The notes under the pieces were generated by a model. That model was not told the origin of the DNA and did not search any database. It was given only the letters and a program-made list of their open reading frames with translations. The position numbers and the translations under genes are program-made. Of a stretch of DNA of 64,000 bases, positions 33,781 to 44,700 are shown in pieces. Origin of the DNA: Kalaharituber pfeilii (taxonomy: Eukaryota; Ascomycota; Pezizomycetes; Pezizales; Pezizaceae); assembly GCA_015179045.1 (NCBI GenBank), contig WHUZ01000012.1, forward strand, positions 496,001 through 560,000, given 5' to 3'. The stretch's first letter is position 1. Each line of letters starts with the position of its first letter.

Positions 33781-34938
33781 TTAGCCCATTCCTCTCATCC
33801 GCTGAAGCTGGTTGATTAACCCATAGTAGCCGTCTCTACCCACTCCAAAGCCAGTCACACCAACCGGTGCTTGATCCTCTCTGGCTTCAACCCTTCCGCT
33901 TGCTTCCCCCGATGTATCTTCACGGCTCAATTCTTTTTGCATTCTCAGCGGCATCGCCATTCTCTCTTCCTTAGAAGTTGACCCCCTTTCTCTGTTCTCC
34001 CGTAGTCTCTCAGATTTCTCAGCTTCTTTAACCCTCTTATCCAACTCATCAATCAAGTCCATGCGACTGTTCTCTTCAACAGTACCCTTGAAAACCCCGG
34101 CCAGAAGGCGCAACTCGTCAATGCGCTCTCTAGCTTGTGCAATCAGACTTGAAGCTAGCAGGTATGAAACCTCTGCGGCCGGATACACGGACTTGTTGGT
34201 AGCTTTCATTGCATTACTAGCTTTGTTCATCTCCTTGATGAATGGAGGTGGAGAGGGTGCTGGCGAGAAACTGTGGTATAAAGGGCTGTGCACTCCCAAA
34301 TTGTTGTCACTTCTAATATTTGTGTTATCCGAGGAAGGCACTGGTGGTGGCCAATTCATTGCATTACCAAATATTTCAATTACTTCCTCCAGCCTTGCTC
34401 TGATTGTCGATAGTGTCTCCAACTTTTTCAGAACATCAGGTTTCCCATGTTCTGTTGACTGATCCTCATCCACAGATGTAGGATTAAATGTCGCAACTTG
34501 ACTTCCTACCCTCTCCAAGTCTTCTCCTAAACTGACTACGCCGCCCCTGAGGACTTCGACCTCGTAGCTCAGGCGTGGGGCCACCCTCAAGATTTCATCA
34601 GTCAAATTTTGCATATGGACTATTAGCTTATGCGTTTGAATATCCAGTGCTGATAGTAGTGCAGTAGCTTTGGGGTGAATCTGCAATAAGGGTAGAGCAT
34701 TAGGATTATTGCTGATGTGTGTTGGTTGAGAAAGTTGCTGCTGCAGCTGCGCTTTTGAGTCGTGCTTTGGTTGTGTAGGAAGGGCGGTAGACGGGGGCGC
34801 GAGGGGAGGGAGGGTTGAATTTAAGAATGAGACAACGGAGAAAGAAGGAGCAAGGAACTGCGCAAGGATCGGATCTGCTAGCAAAGACGACGTGCTCGTA
34901 GTCGCTGTTATGCTAGGAGTGGCTGTTAAGGACGACAT
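33781..34938 (-). CDS. COG7: Probable COG complex subunit 7
   Basis: A single exon encodes 385 residues from MSSLTATPS; the ATG four codons upstream is less likely. The N-terminal half holds LLADPILAQFLAPSFSVVSF, a Gln-rich stretch, and coiled-coil segments LSALDIQTHKLIVHMQNLTD and APRLSYEVEVLRGGVVSLGE. A later helix reads LETLSTIRARLEEVIEIFGN with NWPPP. The C-terminal third is charged and may be coiled coil (ARERIDELRLLAGVF, LDKRVKEAEKSERL). This arrangement is what I expect of the short fungal COG7 proteins, part of lobe B of the Golgi tethering complex for retrograde traffic. It could be another coiled-coil tether. No frame problems are seen. Confidence 0.6.
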   Translation of the reverse strand: MSSLTATPSITATTSTSSLLADPILAQFLAPSFSVVSFLNSTLPPLAPPSTALPTQPKHDSKAQLQQQLSQPTHISNNPNALPLLQIHPKATALLSALDIQTHKLIVHMQNLTDEILRVAPRLSYEVEVLRGGVVSLGEDLERVGSQVATFNPTSVDEDQSTEHGKPDVLKKLETLSTIRARLEEVIEIFGNAMNWPPPVPSSDNTNIRSDNNLGVHSPLYHSFSPAPSPPPFIKEMNKASNAMKATNKSVYPAAEVSYLLASSLIAQARERIDELRLLAGVFKGTVEENSRMDLIDELDKRVKEAEKSERLRENRERGSTSKEERMAMPLRMQKELSREDTSGEASGRVEAREDQAPVGVTGFGVGRDGYYGLINQLQRMRGMG

Positions 34939-36164
34939 TCTGGCAGGCAAGTTATTGAAAGTAGTGCAACATGCACTGGTGAACCTTTACCGTTACGCTA
35001 TCAGTTGTAAATATCTTGGCAGAAAGAAATCTTGGCGGTGATCACGTGACGCACTTCCCAATATGGTAGTCCTACTCTTCGTCCGGTCCCGGGCACGGGA
35101 CTCAGTGGCCTCTCTTCACCAAATCACCAGCTTTGCTAGAATCCTATCAGAAATGCCCACGTCCCTTAGGTGTGCTTATACTCACAAAAGTGTTCCCAAC
35201 GTGCCATGGCCAGTCCAGTGTTCCCAACCAGCCAGGCCGCCGATCAGGCCGCCTGGCCTGGCCTGATCGGCGGTCTGGCTTGGCAGGCCTGGGGCGGCCG
35301 TGTCGGAGCTTTTGATGGCCTGGGCCGGCCTGGACCGGGCCTGAAACATCCAGGCGGCCTGGACCGGCCCAGGCCAGGCCCAGGCCTAGATTTTTACCGT
35401 ACCCTTGGCCTGGCCTGGTCGGCCCGTTGGGAACATTGACGTGTCATTGTCATTGGCCACCTCCCCTTCGCCACAAACCAAATGGAAGAGAAAACATCGA
35501 CGTTTATACTTGATGTAGTCATATTTTCATTCGGTTTCCAACTTTCCATGCGGATGTCTCGGCCGACACGTGGTCCGTTTTCTTCCACTTGGTCTCGCTG
35601 CCTTCTTTTGCTGAGCGTAGACATGGCCGCTTAGTGTAGGAACAGTAGATGATAGAGTACTAGTACAAGACTTTGTACGTTCTAACCAACTTTTGAAGCC
35701 AGCTACGGCGAGGCCCAAACACTTCATCATACTGTAACTACCGCGGCACCCCAGTCCCCATTTGGAAGGAGAATCCCTTATGCAATGAAAAACTGGGATA
35801 CATGCGCAGTTCTACAGTACGCTATGTATCACTCGACATTCCACAAGGAAGAAGTACAAACTGAATGGCTGTCCGCTCTTGGGCAATGACTATGCATTAC
35901 CCTTGATAGCAACTAATATACTGTTGTATGGTTTACAAGATATCTCAAGAAAAAAAGAAATATATAATACTATGGACCCCAGACGACAATGCATGCAATG
36001 CCATGCCAGAAAATAGAAAAAAAATTCTCCATCCATAGGGAGAAACAAAAATCAAGAAAACTAGTGAAAAGGAAGCCAAACGGCGAACGAGTCGCTTGAT
36101 GTAGCAAAGCTGAGCCTTCCACTATTCTCATGACACATTACCCAGCTTGTTAATTGATTTGGTC
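34939..36164. other. Intergenic with a GC-rich MITE
   Basis: The interval holds the GC-rich fold-back at 35191-35435 and AT-rich sequence on its right. No gene is supported. Confidence 0.45.
35191..35435. mobile_element. GC-rich fold-back (MITE-like)
   Basis: TGTTCCCAACGTGCC at 35191 is inverted with one mismatch at the right end (GTTGGGAACA at 35426-35435). A second TGTTCCCAAC starts at 35219. The interior is rich in GGCC/CCTGG blocks and contains the hairpin CCGATCAGGCC/GGCCTGATCGG near 35241-35271. Its GC content is far above its surroundings. No clear target duplication is visible. Confidence 0.6.
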
Positions 36165-37125
36165 TCACAAGCATTGTGAGTAGTAAGGATTCTGCACGAC
36201 ACATTTCAATCCAGCAGCACAAGTAGTTGGGCCCCTGTAGTTGATGCCACCACACTGATACCACTTTTGAACGACACCTGTGGAAGGTGTGGTCGGCACG
36301 GCAGTAGGAGTGGGCACTGTAGATGTGACTGGCTTGCTAGTTTCTGGGGTGGACTCGGTTCCTGGAACCCAAACAGCCGGCCCAGGTATCGGGTACGAGG
36401 TGACGGTTTGGTAGATGTTGAAGAGAATACCAGGTGTTGTTGGAGTATAGCCACCAACAAAGTTGAAAGTTCCTGGTGGCTTTGCTGTCCCACTTCCTGT
36501 GACGGTGATCTGGGAGCAAGAAGGATAAAACTGGGCGCCTCTTGCATTGTTCGTAGCGTAGTTGGTTTCACCCTCATGAAGGGCAATGATTTCTGCCCGG
36601 AGAAGATAATCTCCTCGTGCCAACGAAGCAGGCAACTTGACATCGTGCTTTCCTCTGTTGGCTACCAATTTTTGAACAGCCCATTGGCCGTTGGAGAAAC
36701 CATCCTCAGCTAACTTCGTCCATACAGCTCCATTTCCCTCCGATTGCCTTGGCGCAATCCAAACAGTAATTGGACCTTTGTGAGAAAGGTCAATGATATC
36801 ATCTGCTCTGGTATTATGATACCATTCGAAGGTAACAATATCTCCTCCCTTAACAGTGACGCTGGAGGGAACTGCGCGGTTGTTTACATTGCAATTGATT
36901 GCGGTGGAGCTGACATCTTTAACTGGCGAGTTGCTAGCTCAAAGTAAGTTTCTACACATAACAAATAGTTAAGGACTGCTAGACGTACTTCGGTGGAGAT
37001 CGAATATAGGTATTTCTTCCATCGCCCTTGAATTCGCCGTTTACCCAGAGTCCATAGACATGCGCATGGGCGTGTGCAGTAACTGCAGTACTAACAATGG
37101 CCAATAGGACGGCTGGGAGCTTCAT
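36165..37125 (-). CDS. AA9 lytic polysaccharide monooxygenase with CBM1
   Basis: Exon 1 (37125-36989) and exon 2 (36933-36165) flank a 55-bp intron. A signal peptide ([17 protein letters not shown]) precedes the [11 protein letters not shown] start of the mature chain, giving the copper-binding N-terminal His. The second brace His is in [10 protein letters not shown] and the axial Tyr in [11 protein letters not shown]. Cys pairs fit AA9. A Thr/Pro/Ser linker (about 60 residues) leads to a C-terminal CBM1 with Trp/Tyr aromatics and four Cys ([27 protein letters not shown]). It oxidatively cleaves cellulose outside the cell. The catalytic residues look intact, so it is probably functional, and it marks a plant-cell-wall-degrading lifestyle. 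Confidence 0.94.
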
Positions 37126-37345
37126 TGTTTTGTTTAATTCAACGGGTTGAACGAAAGTGATAAACAAAAGTTGCGTATGCTAAATGTTTATGGATAACCA
37201 GACCCGAATTTGAATCGACTCAGAAGCAAAGGAATAGTAATGGAAAAGAACCGACTTGGGTGAGTAAAGACAGGATGGGAAGAACCAGAAACGAATGCTC
37301 AGCGGTGAGGACTCATCTGGGTCGCAGCAAGTAGCGGCTTATATA
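37126..37345 (-). promoter_or_regulatory. AA9 gene leader and TATA box
   Basis: On the minus strand, TATATAAG at 37345-37338 lies about 215 bp before the ATG at 37125, similar to the DUF1349 gene spacing. No carbon-catabolite site was assigned with confidence. Confidence 0.45.
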
Positions 37346-40300
37346 GGCAATCTTCTAGACAAACCCTCGAGCCTCTTCGAGTCGTCCGATCTCGTCTTTT
37401 GAGGCCCAGCGCATCTCAAAGTGCAAAACTCGCATCCAACATGGCATGTTATGCCTACCTATCTTGCGCCTGAGAGCCTACATCCCTGGCGCCGCGCAAG
37501 AGGACATTTGCATACCAATTCTGTCACGACGTTATACGTTGGTTCATACTGCGGCTTCCATATAGTAGCCCCTGTCGAGCGTTACCGAGATCACCAAACA
37601 CGAACTAACGTTGTTAAACCTCCCTGCGCAATCAAGTGCAGCGCCAACATGATAAGATTGTCAATTAAGGAGCGAGCCGAGGGGCTGGGAGCAGGTCAGT
37701 TGGCGAACTTATACGCATTTGGCTACTGCTATCCGGTGGATTCATACTTTTTTTTGACAGGTAGCATACGGGGGTGGCGAAGGCAGTAATCGGACTTCTT
37801 GGTGGGGGCATCAAGTTTCAGGTATCACACGTGTTTGTATCGTATACCCATGGCAGCATGAAATTCAAAATCTATCACCAGGTCTGAGACAGCTAAATAT
37901 TGCATATTTTGGTTGAGACTTTACTATTTAAATTATATACTCTAACAGTGTAACGGTGTACTGGCTGGCATTTAGTTTTGAGGTTCCGCGTTGCCGAGGG
38001 ATACCAGAGGACGGGAACAGCAGAACAGACAATGGCAATCATGCACTAGTGCAATTGCTCGTACCTGTACCAGACCACCCGAATCTTTAAAAGCCCTGCG
38101 CCTAGAACTCAACAACACAAAGGAAACATGGATCTCTCGGAGAACTCTGCTATCCTTTTCAGATGAGAAACACCCGCAAGAGTAATGCTTTCTCGATTCA
38201 TAAACCCAGAGATAGATTAATCATGTGTTATGACAGGATCTGGCGTATACAAAGCGAGACGGCTTGTCCGTGCTTCGGCCCTGATCGGAGTGCTAGCCCG
38301 AGATGCTGTGGCCTGCCCCGGCCATCCGCATTGCAATCTCGGCAGAAACACAACCCCGAACCCCGAAACGTTAACACACGGACAACGTATAAGACCATAC
38401 TCACAATGGGCGAGCTTATCCCGAAAGTGTAACACCATAAAATTCTCGGTAAGTAGTCCCATGCCAAGACCTCCCTTGGCTGCTGAAGCCGGTGAGTGAA
38501 CATGAGCCCAAAGAGGCTCCAGCTGATGGCTGCCTCGCCATGTTCATCTCGAAAGTGAAGTTGTACAATAGCCCCTAGATTTAACAAAGATGGCTGAGAC
38601 CCCTCTAGACTTACATTCTATGTACAAGCATGTATCAAGTGCTTAGTCTGGTTGCACTACCCCTCGTAGGTGCTCTTGTATCAAGTACTCAACCAATAAA
38701 GGAAATATTGATACCAAACCCTTACATGGGTTGGTGCGCCAACCGAGCTACCCTCCTCAAATTTGGTTAAATTGAATGGCACTCGGTATGGCATGCACTC
38801 CACTAGGAGAATTAAAAGATGAGGCGGCCTTTATAATTACCCGGCTAATATAACAGTCGAAACAAAGTGTAGCCTGCACTGCTGTCGGAGAAACATATTG
38901 ATGGTTCTAAAACAGGACCCCCACGTGTAGTCTGGTGAACAGGGCCTCCTACTTCCCCACTTGCACCCACTGCAAGGTCGTAGCTGCATATGTTCACAAA
39001 ATTTCGTATTCCTTACCAGTTTAGACATGTTAATTTCTTTTGTTTTTTTCTTTTGATTCTTGATCCATCCGAAGAAAACAATTCGATATACAGAGGGATT
39101 CAATATACTGTTGTCAAAGCAATATTATAATTGTCGTTTATAAAACCCGTTACTGGGCACGAGACTATTATTAGGCAACCAAAGCCAGACCCATTAAACG
39201 TAAAAAAACTTGGAACCATATCCCTCTCCCACTTCTCGTGTTTCTTAGCGAGACCTTCTTTCTTACTTAGCTCCTCCTTCACTGCTCAATGCTACCAAAG
39301 ACCATTGCAGTGTTTGCTTTGAACTTAGCTACTATCTTGTTTTTGGACTACTTCTGCACTTTTCATCGTGGTTCAACACATTGAAGAGTGCTCGATATGT
39401 CAGTACACTGAAAATACGCATGATCCCAGGATAATGCACTATCCCAAAAATGGAGCGTATAATCCACGCCGATGAAAGCACTTAACCATTCCAACTTATT
39501 GGCCTTCCTCCAGCTTATTCTCTCCATATAGGAGAAAGGCTCTCCATCGGTATCTCCCCATCTCTGTTATTCCCTTTTCTCACCGACCCTTGTACTGTGG
39601 GCACATTAGACTTGTCTCTTGGCTTCACTGTATACAAATCATCGTCGTCCCCTTCATCAACATTGATTCTTTTAGCATCTCCCTCCTCAACACTCTCACT
39701 CTCTTCTGCTTCTGTCTTGGTTCCAAAATGTCTGAACCCATAATATTTCTTTCTGCCAATCTGTAAGAAATCCTTGTTATCCACATATTTCATGTATTGC
39801 GCTGGCAACGCCGCCCATGCATTGTTTTTGGCATTTTCTTCTTTCATATTGTGAGTTCTAGTGGGATTTTGTTTTTCGGTCCACTCATTTCACTATTGGC
39901 CTCATCCTTGACCATGGACGACATCTCCTTTTTCAGTTCTGAGTCTAAGTACGCGCACTTCTTGACAGATATGTCAATATTGCTGATTAGTCTGGTTGGA
40001 AGAAACCTTCCGTGGAGTTGCAGCAGCGAGAGTTCCTCCTAATTCATCTTTAACTCTTAGATTTCAGTGTTAGTCTTGTTGCGGATTTTAGTGACAACGA
40101 CAGAAGCGACGTCCACTTCGTTTGCAGATAAGGAGTATTGGTTTCGTACATGACGCCAAAATTGTAGGAATGGGTGCTATGGAACGAAGGATGAGAAGCA
40201 TGTTCTGTTGGATTGCCCACTGTGACATTTTTATGAAACTTGGAGGAATTCAAGAGTCTTATCATATTGCTGCAGAAACTAGTAGAGCCTTCATGGCTAC

Positions 40301-41739
40301 AGCTACCAGGAATTAGCGACGTAGGTATCTTCCTTACATCTATTATTCGGAAACACTCCAATTTGTATGATAAGTGGTTTGTTTTTAGTCTCGTACCTAG
40401 TTTGTTGTGTTTGGCCTGCATGATGCATGCGCCCGGAGGATACTTGTAGCAGAACCGGTACTGCAGAGCATTCTACAGTGTGGTGTCCCTGGGCAAGTAC
40501 TCTACATGATGTGAGACATGCAGCTAAGTGGCCAGAATGCATTACAGTTATCAGCTCTGATAATGACCCTTGAAAACAAAAATAAAAACGGAAGGGCCTA
40601 GCATTAGGGCTGTGAATATGCCTTGAAGGCTTGATCTCGAGGGAGAGCACATGCAAAGCACGGGATGTTATTGTCTCTAAAAATGAGTATAACAGTTAGT
40701 CTCGTTATAACAGTGCAGTAGTTGAGTATTACTAGAGTTATCATTCCTGAACGTAGCACTGAATATGATATCATGATATGAGACTAGAACTCGGTTCGAG
40801 ACCGGCCAGAACTAAAAGAACGGCTATGCCAGAGGCAGCAGGGAAGGTAGATAGATCTACGACACTAAGCCAGTTCCACCCGAACGAACATCACATCGTT
40901 GGGAGGCCCTCGAGTCAGGCCCCCGGACGCAACAACAGATGTAGAGTACCCCAGAATACTAGTATGCAGTACATTGGACCCGGCACAAGCATCCTTGACC
41001 CATGAACTAATTGGAGCCACTCCACTCCACAGCAGTTGCAAATTCCAGGAGTGGCCTTACCGTAGACTTGATCAGTTTGGCTGCGCTATGATACCCCGCT
41101 ATCGTCGCACCTAACTGGTAGCCCATCCCCACAATTGCCTAGGCCTCCCGCCCATTCGTTTGGAGGCTTGAAGATCAGGCCCACCGGCAGCAAATCGACA
41201 CGACGATTTGCAAAGCAGGCCTTGTGCGTGTACATATCAGCAGCAGCTGTAGCACTGGGCTGGGCAACTTGCATGAGTAGTAGGTAAGGGAGGGTGAGCC
41301 CCTGAGAAAACGGACCAGAATGCTATAGGTATATCATCAGGCACACATCCCAACTGAGTTTGTACTCTCTGCTCATCAAACGCAGCGAACTCTACAGCTA
41401 GTAGCGGCATTTTACTTGTTCACGACCGGAGCATCTCGCATTCGCACACTATACCTACTGGCTCGCGAGTACCTTTGTTTGCACCCATTTCCATCGGCCC
41501 CGCAGCAGGTATCGAACGAATTTCCAGTTGCACATTACTCTGTTGTGGTATTGACGAGACACTGACGAACCAGGATCACAACCTAGAAGTTAACAGATCT
41601 CTGCCTGCATGTTGGCAAGAATCCGAGCTTGGTAATTCACAACGACACGAATAGATCGAGGGTTGACTGTGCAAACTAAGAAGGCCCTGAAGGTTGCGTA
41701 CGAGACTCAATCTGCCCAACTCAATACGAAACGGCAATC
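37346..41739. other. Long gene-poor interval
   Basis: Over 4 kb I find no family I can name. A minus-strand ORF at 39847-39515 (acidic, DEGDDDDLYTVKPRDK) is possibly an exon of an unrecognised gene. The motif TAGTCTGGT recurs here at 38644, about 38929 and about 39990. Other frames look random. Confidence 0.4.
39515..39847 (-). CDS. Possible exon of unrecognised protein
   Basis: This 110-residue ORF is lysine- and acid-rich, with FLQIGRKKYYGFRHFG and a Glu/Asp patch. Upstream sequence on the same strand (VKDEANSEMSGPKNK in another frame) suggests it may be a piece of a spliced or decayed gene. No family is recognised and it could be spurious. Confidence 0.25.
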   Translation of the reverse strand: MKEENAKNNAWAALPAQYMKYVDNKDFLQIGRKKYYGFRHFGTKTEAEESESVEEGDAKRINVDEGDDDDLYTVKPRDKSNVPTVQGSVRKGNNRDGEIPMESLSPIWRE

Positions 41740-44700
41740 ATGTCCAGCAACAGCAAACGGAAGAAACCTGTTTCAACCCTGAATGGTACTAGTACTGGTG
41801 AAACATTTGGTTTCGCAGATATTGGCTTATTCAATCGCACAAGTGGTGTTCCAACGCCTACAGTATCAAGTTCGTCACGAGCAAAGGTCACTTCACCTCG
41901 GAGAAAGTCAGTTGCCGATGCTACCCCTCCAAACCGGAACACAGATGCTGTTGACCATCACGCGGGCACTGCGAGAAAACGGAGTAAGTTCCCTGAACAC
42001 GAGACATTCACATTGGAGGATGTTCGTCGGGCCCCGAAAAGGGGTTTGGGGTGGAGGGTTGGAGATTTAGCTACGGCAGCTGGGAACTCGATTGGCATAG
42101 AGCAACAAAAACAGTCTATTACAAAATCACAGAGTGATGGACATGTATTTGGCGAGAGGTTGGTGGTAAAGGATTCTTTCGTCTCTTCAGGATTGGAGAA
42201 GATCACCATTCCTGACGCGGTTATTCCTGAGGCTGTAAGTGAGCTACATAGACGCTTGAAAGGGATTAAGGACATTCCGGTCCAAGATGATCTTGAGGTC
42301 GAATATATACCTGCAATGGATGAATTTACATCCTCTGATACGGAGGAGGAAGCCCAGCTGCCTTATGAAAGTATTGAGTTAATACAGCGACTTGAGCTTG
42401 AGCAAATGTCCACCGATCAGAAGTTAATATCGTCAAGTGGATTGAAAGCGGTTCCAAAGGAAACCGATGTTAAAATCAAGGCCAGAGCGTATCAACATGA
42501 GATGTTTGAAGAGAGCCTTAACCGAAATATTATTGTCTGCGTATGTATTTTGCCCCGTTTCTAATGATTGCAAGTGGGTCAAAAGCTGACATCACCCTAC
42601 TATTTGAAGCAAGAAACAGGGAGTGGCAAGACATTTGTGTTCGTCATCTACCCGGTCATCCTATATTCTCAATTTTGAAACTTATACTTCGTAGTGCCAT
42701 TCTCCGCATTCAGCACGAAATATACCATAGTCCCTCTAATCAGGCATGTTGTCTGCTATATCTGCTCCAAGCTGTAAACTTGACTGATAGAAGTTTAGAT
42801 TTCTTGGTTCCTTGTACCCAACCGATTTCTGGCAGAGCAACAATTCCAGGGACTACAAAAAGTGCTACAACCTGTTCCAATGAAGCTTCTCACAGGAAAT
42901 GACGGACTGGATAAGTGGAATTCTACCGTTTGGACGGAAATATTGAAGTTTGGTAAGGAGAATCAGGTGCGAGTGGTGGTTAGTACGTACCAGGTATGTT
43001 GTTTTCTCTACTAATGTTTACCGGAAACCAACCTTGAGCTGCAATTAGGTATTATATGATGCTTTATGCCATGCATACGTCACAATGAATGACTTGAGCC
43101 TGATTGTCTTTGATGAAGGTGTGTACGTGGATTATTATTATTTTTGTTTACGTTGAACAAACCTAACCAAAACAATTCGAGCACGAGGTTAATCGATTCG
43201 AGCAGCGCATCATTGTATACGGGACCATCCAGCAAACAAAATTATGAAAGATTTCTATCACCCAAGACGAAGATTGGGTGAGAATGTCCCTGCAATTTTA
43301 GGACTGACGGCTTCCCCGTTGTTCAACAAATCCGTAGATTCACTGCAGTTCGTTCTCTGTTGTCTTCCAAACTGGATGGCAGTTTATTGACCTATAATAC
43401 AGTGAGATTGAGTCGAACCTCAATGCAATTTGTCGAACACCCACATTATCTCGAGCTGCGTTGGAACAGCATTCTCGTCGACCGACCCTCAAGTATGTTG
43501 CATATGCATCACACACTGGAGATGACACACTACCTAGTGCAAGCTTTCCCTTTCTAGATTATCAAGTCCGCCAGATGAGGATTGAAGATGATCCATATGT
43601 GAAGTCTTTGCAGAAGGAGACAGAACGGGAGCGCAAGACCTACGAGCAAGTCATCAACTCGGAAGCGACCTACTGCATGCAGGAAATGAAGGCCTTTCTC
43701 AAAAAATGCGAGCACATCATTAAAGAATATGGTGGGTGTGCAGGTGATTTCTATGTTCACAGGGTCATCGAGAGATTTTCACAACTGGTTCATGATAAAG
43801 AAGACGAACTTGTAGGATGGGTCGATGAGGAAAAGGTTTATCTGCTCAACATACTCATCCAAGTGAAGACATTCGAGTTCAAAGACACAACATTAACCAG
43901 ACAGGGTGCCCTGAGCCCTAAACTGGAAAAACTTATTGATGTACTTGTGAAAGAGTACGACGAAGATCTCAAGCGTGGTGGAACATCTTTCTCGGGTATA
44001 ATTTTTGTGGAGCAGCGCGTAAGCGTTGCTGTTTTAGCAGAAATCTTATCCCGCCATCCTAAGACCAAGAGTATATTCAGATGTGGAACGTTGGTTGGGT
44101 GCTCAACAAGTGCTAGTCGCTCACGCAAATCTCTCGCAGAACTTGCCGACTCGAGGGCTACCACTACTACATTGGCTGACTTTCGAAGTGGGAAGATAAA
44201 TCTGCTTATAGCAACGAGTGTAGCTGAAGAAGGGCTCGATATTCAAGCTTGCCATCTTGTTGTTTGTTGTTATTTGCAGAAAAACAAAAAAAGTTACATC
44301 CAGATGCGTGGAAGAGCTAGACGGGCGAACAGTACCTATGTGTTGATGTTTGAGAATATATTCGACGCCAAAGTGAGAGTGGCTCAACTCGATTCATGGG
44401 AGAAAGAAATGGAAGAAGCTTATCGTGATCAGCACCGAGAACTGAAAGAAAAAGACGAAGAGGAGGAGTTTACAGGGAAGGTGTATGAAATTCCAGAAAC
44501 AGGGTGAGTATCAAGTGGATCTTCCTGATTGGCAGATGCTGAAGTCACCTTTTAGGGCACTTCTAACATATGACACGGCTATACCTCACCTTCACCATTT
44601 TTGTGCCGTTATTCCACACAGTCAGTACGATGATTTTCGGCCTGATTTTCATGTCTATCGGAATCCTGATAATGAGAATTTGTGGACCGCTGAACTCACG

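Noticed and set aside
40778..41300. Short Arg/Pro-rich ORFs upstream of the Dicer gene
   Set aside because: No motif, no consistent splice structure; likely random frames.
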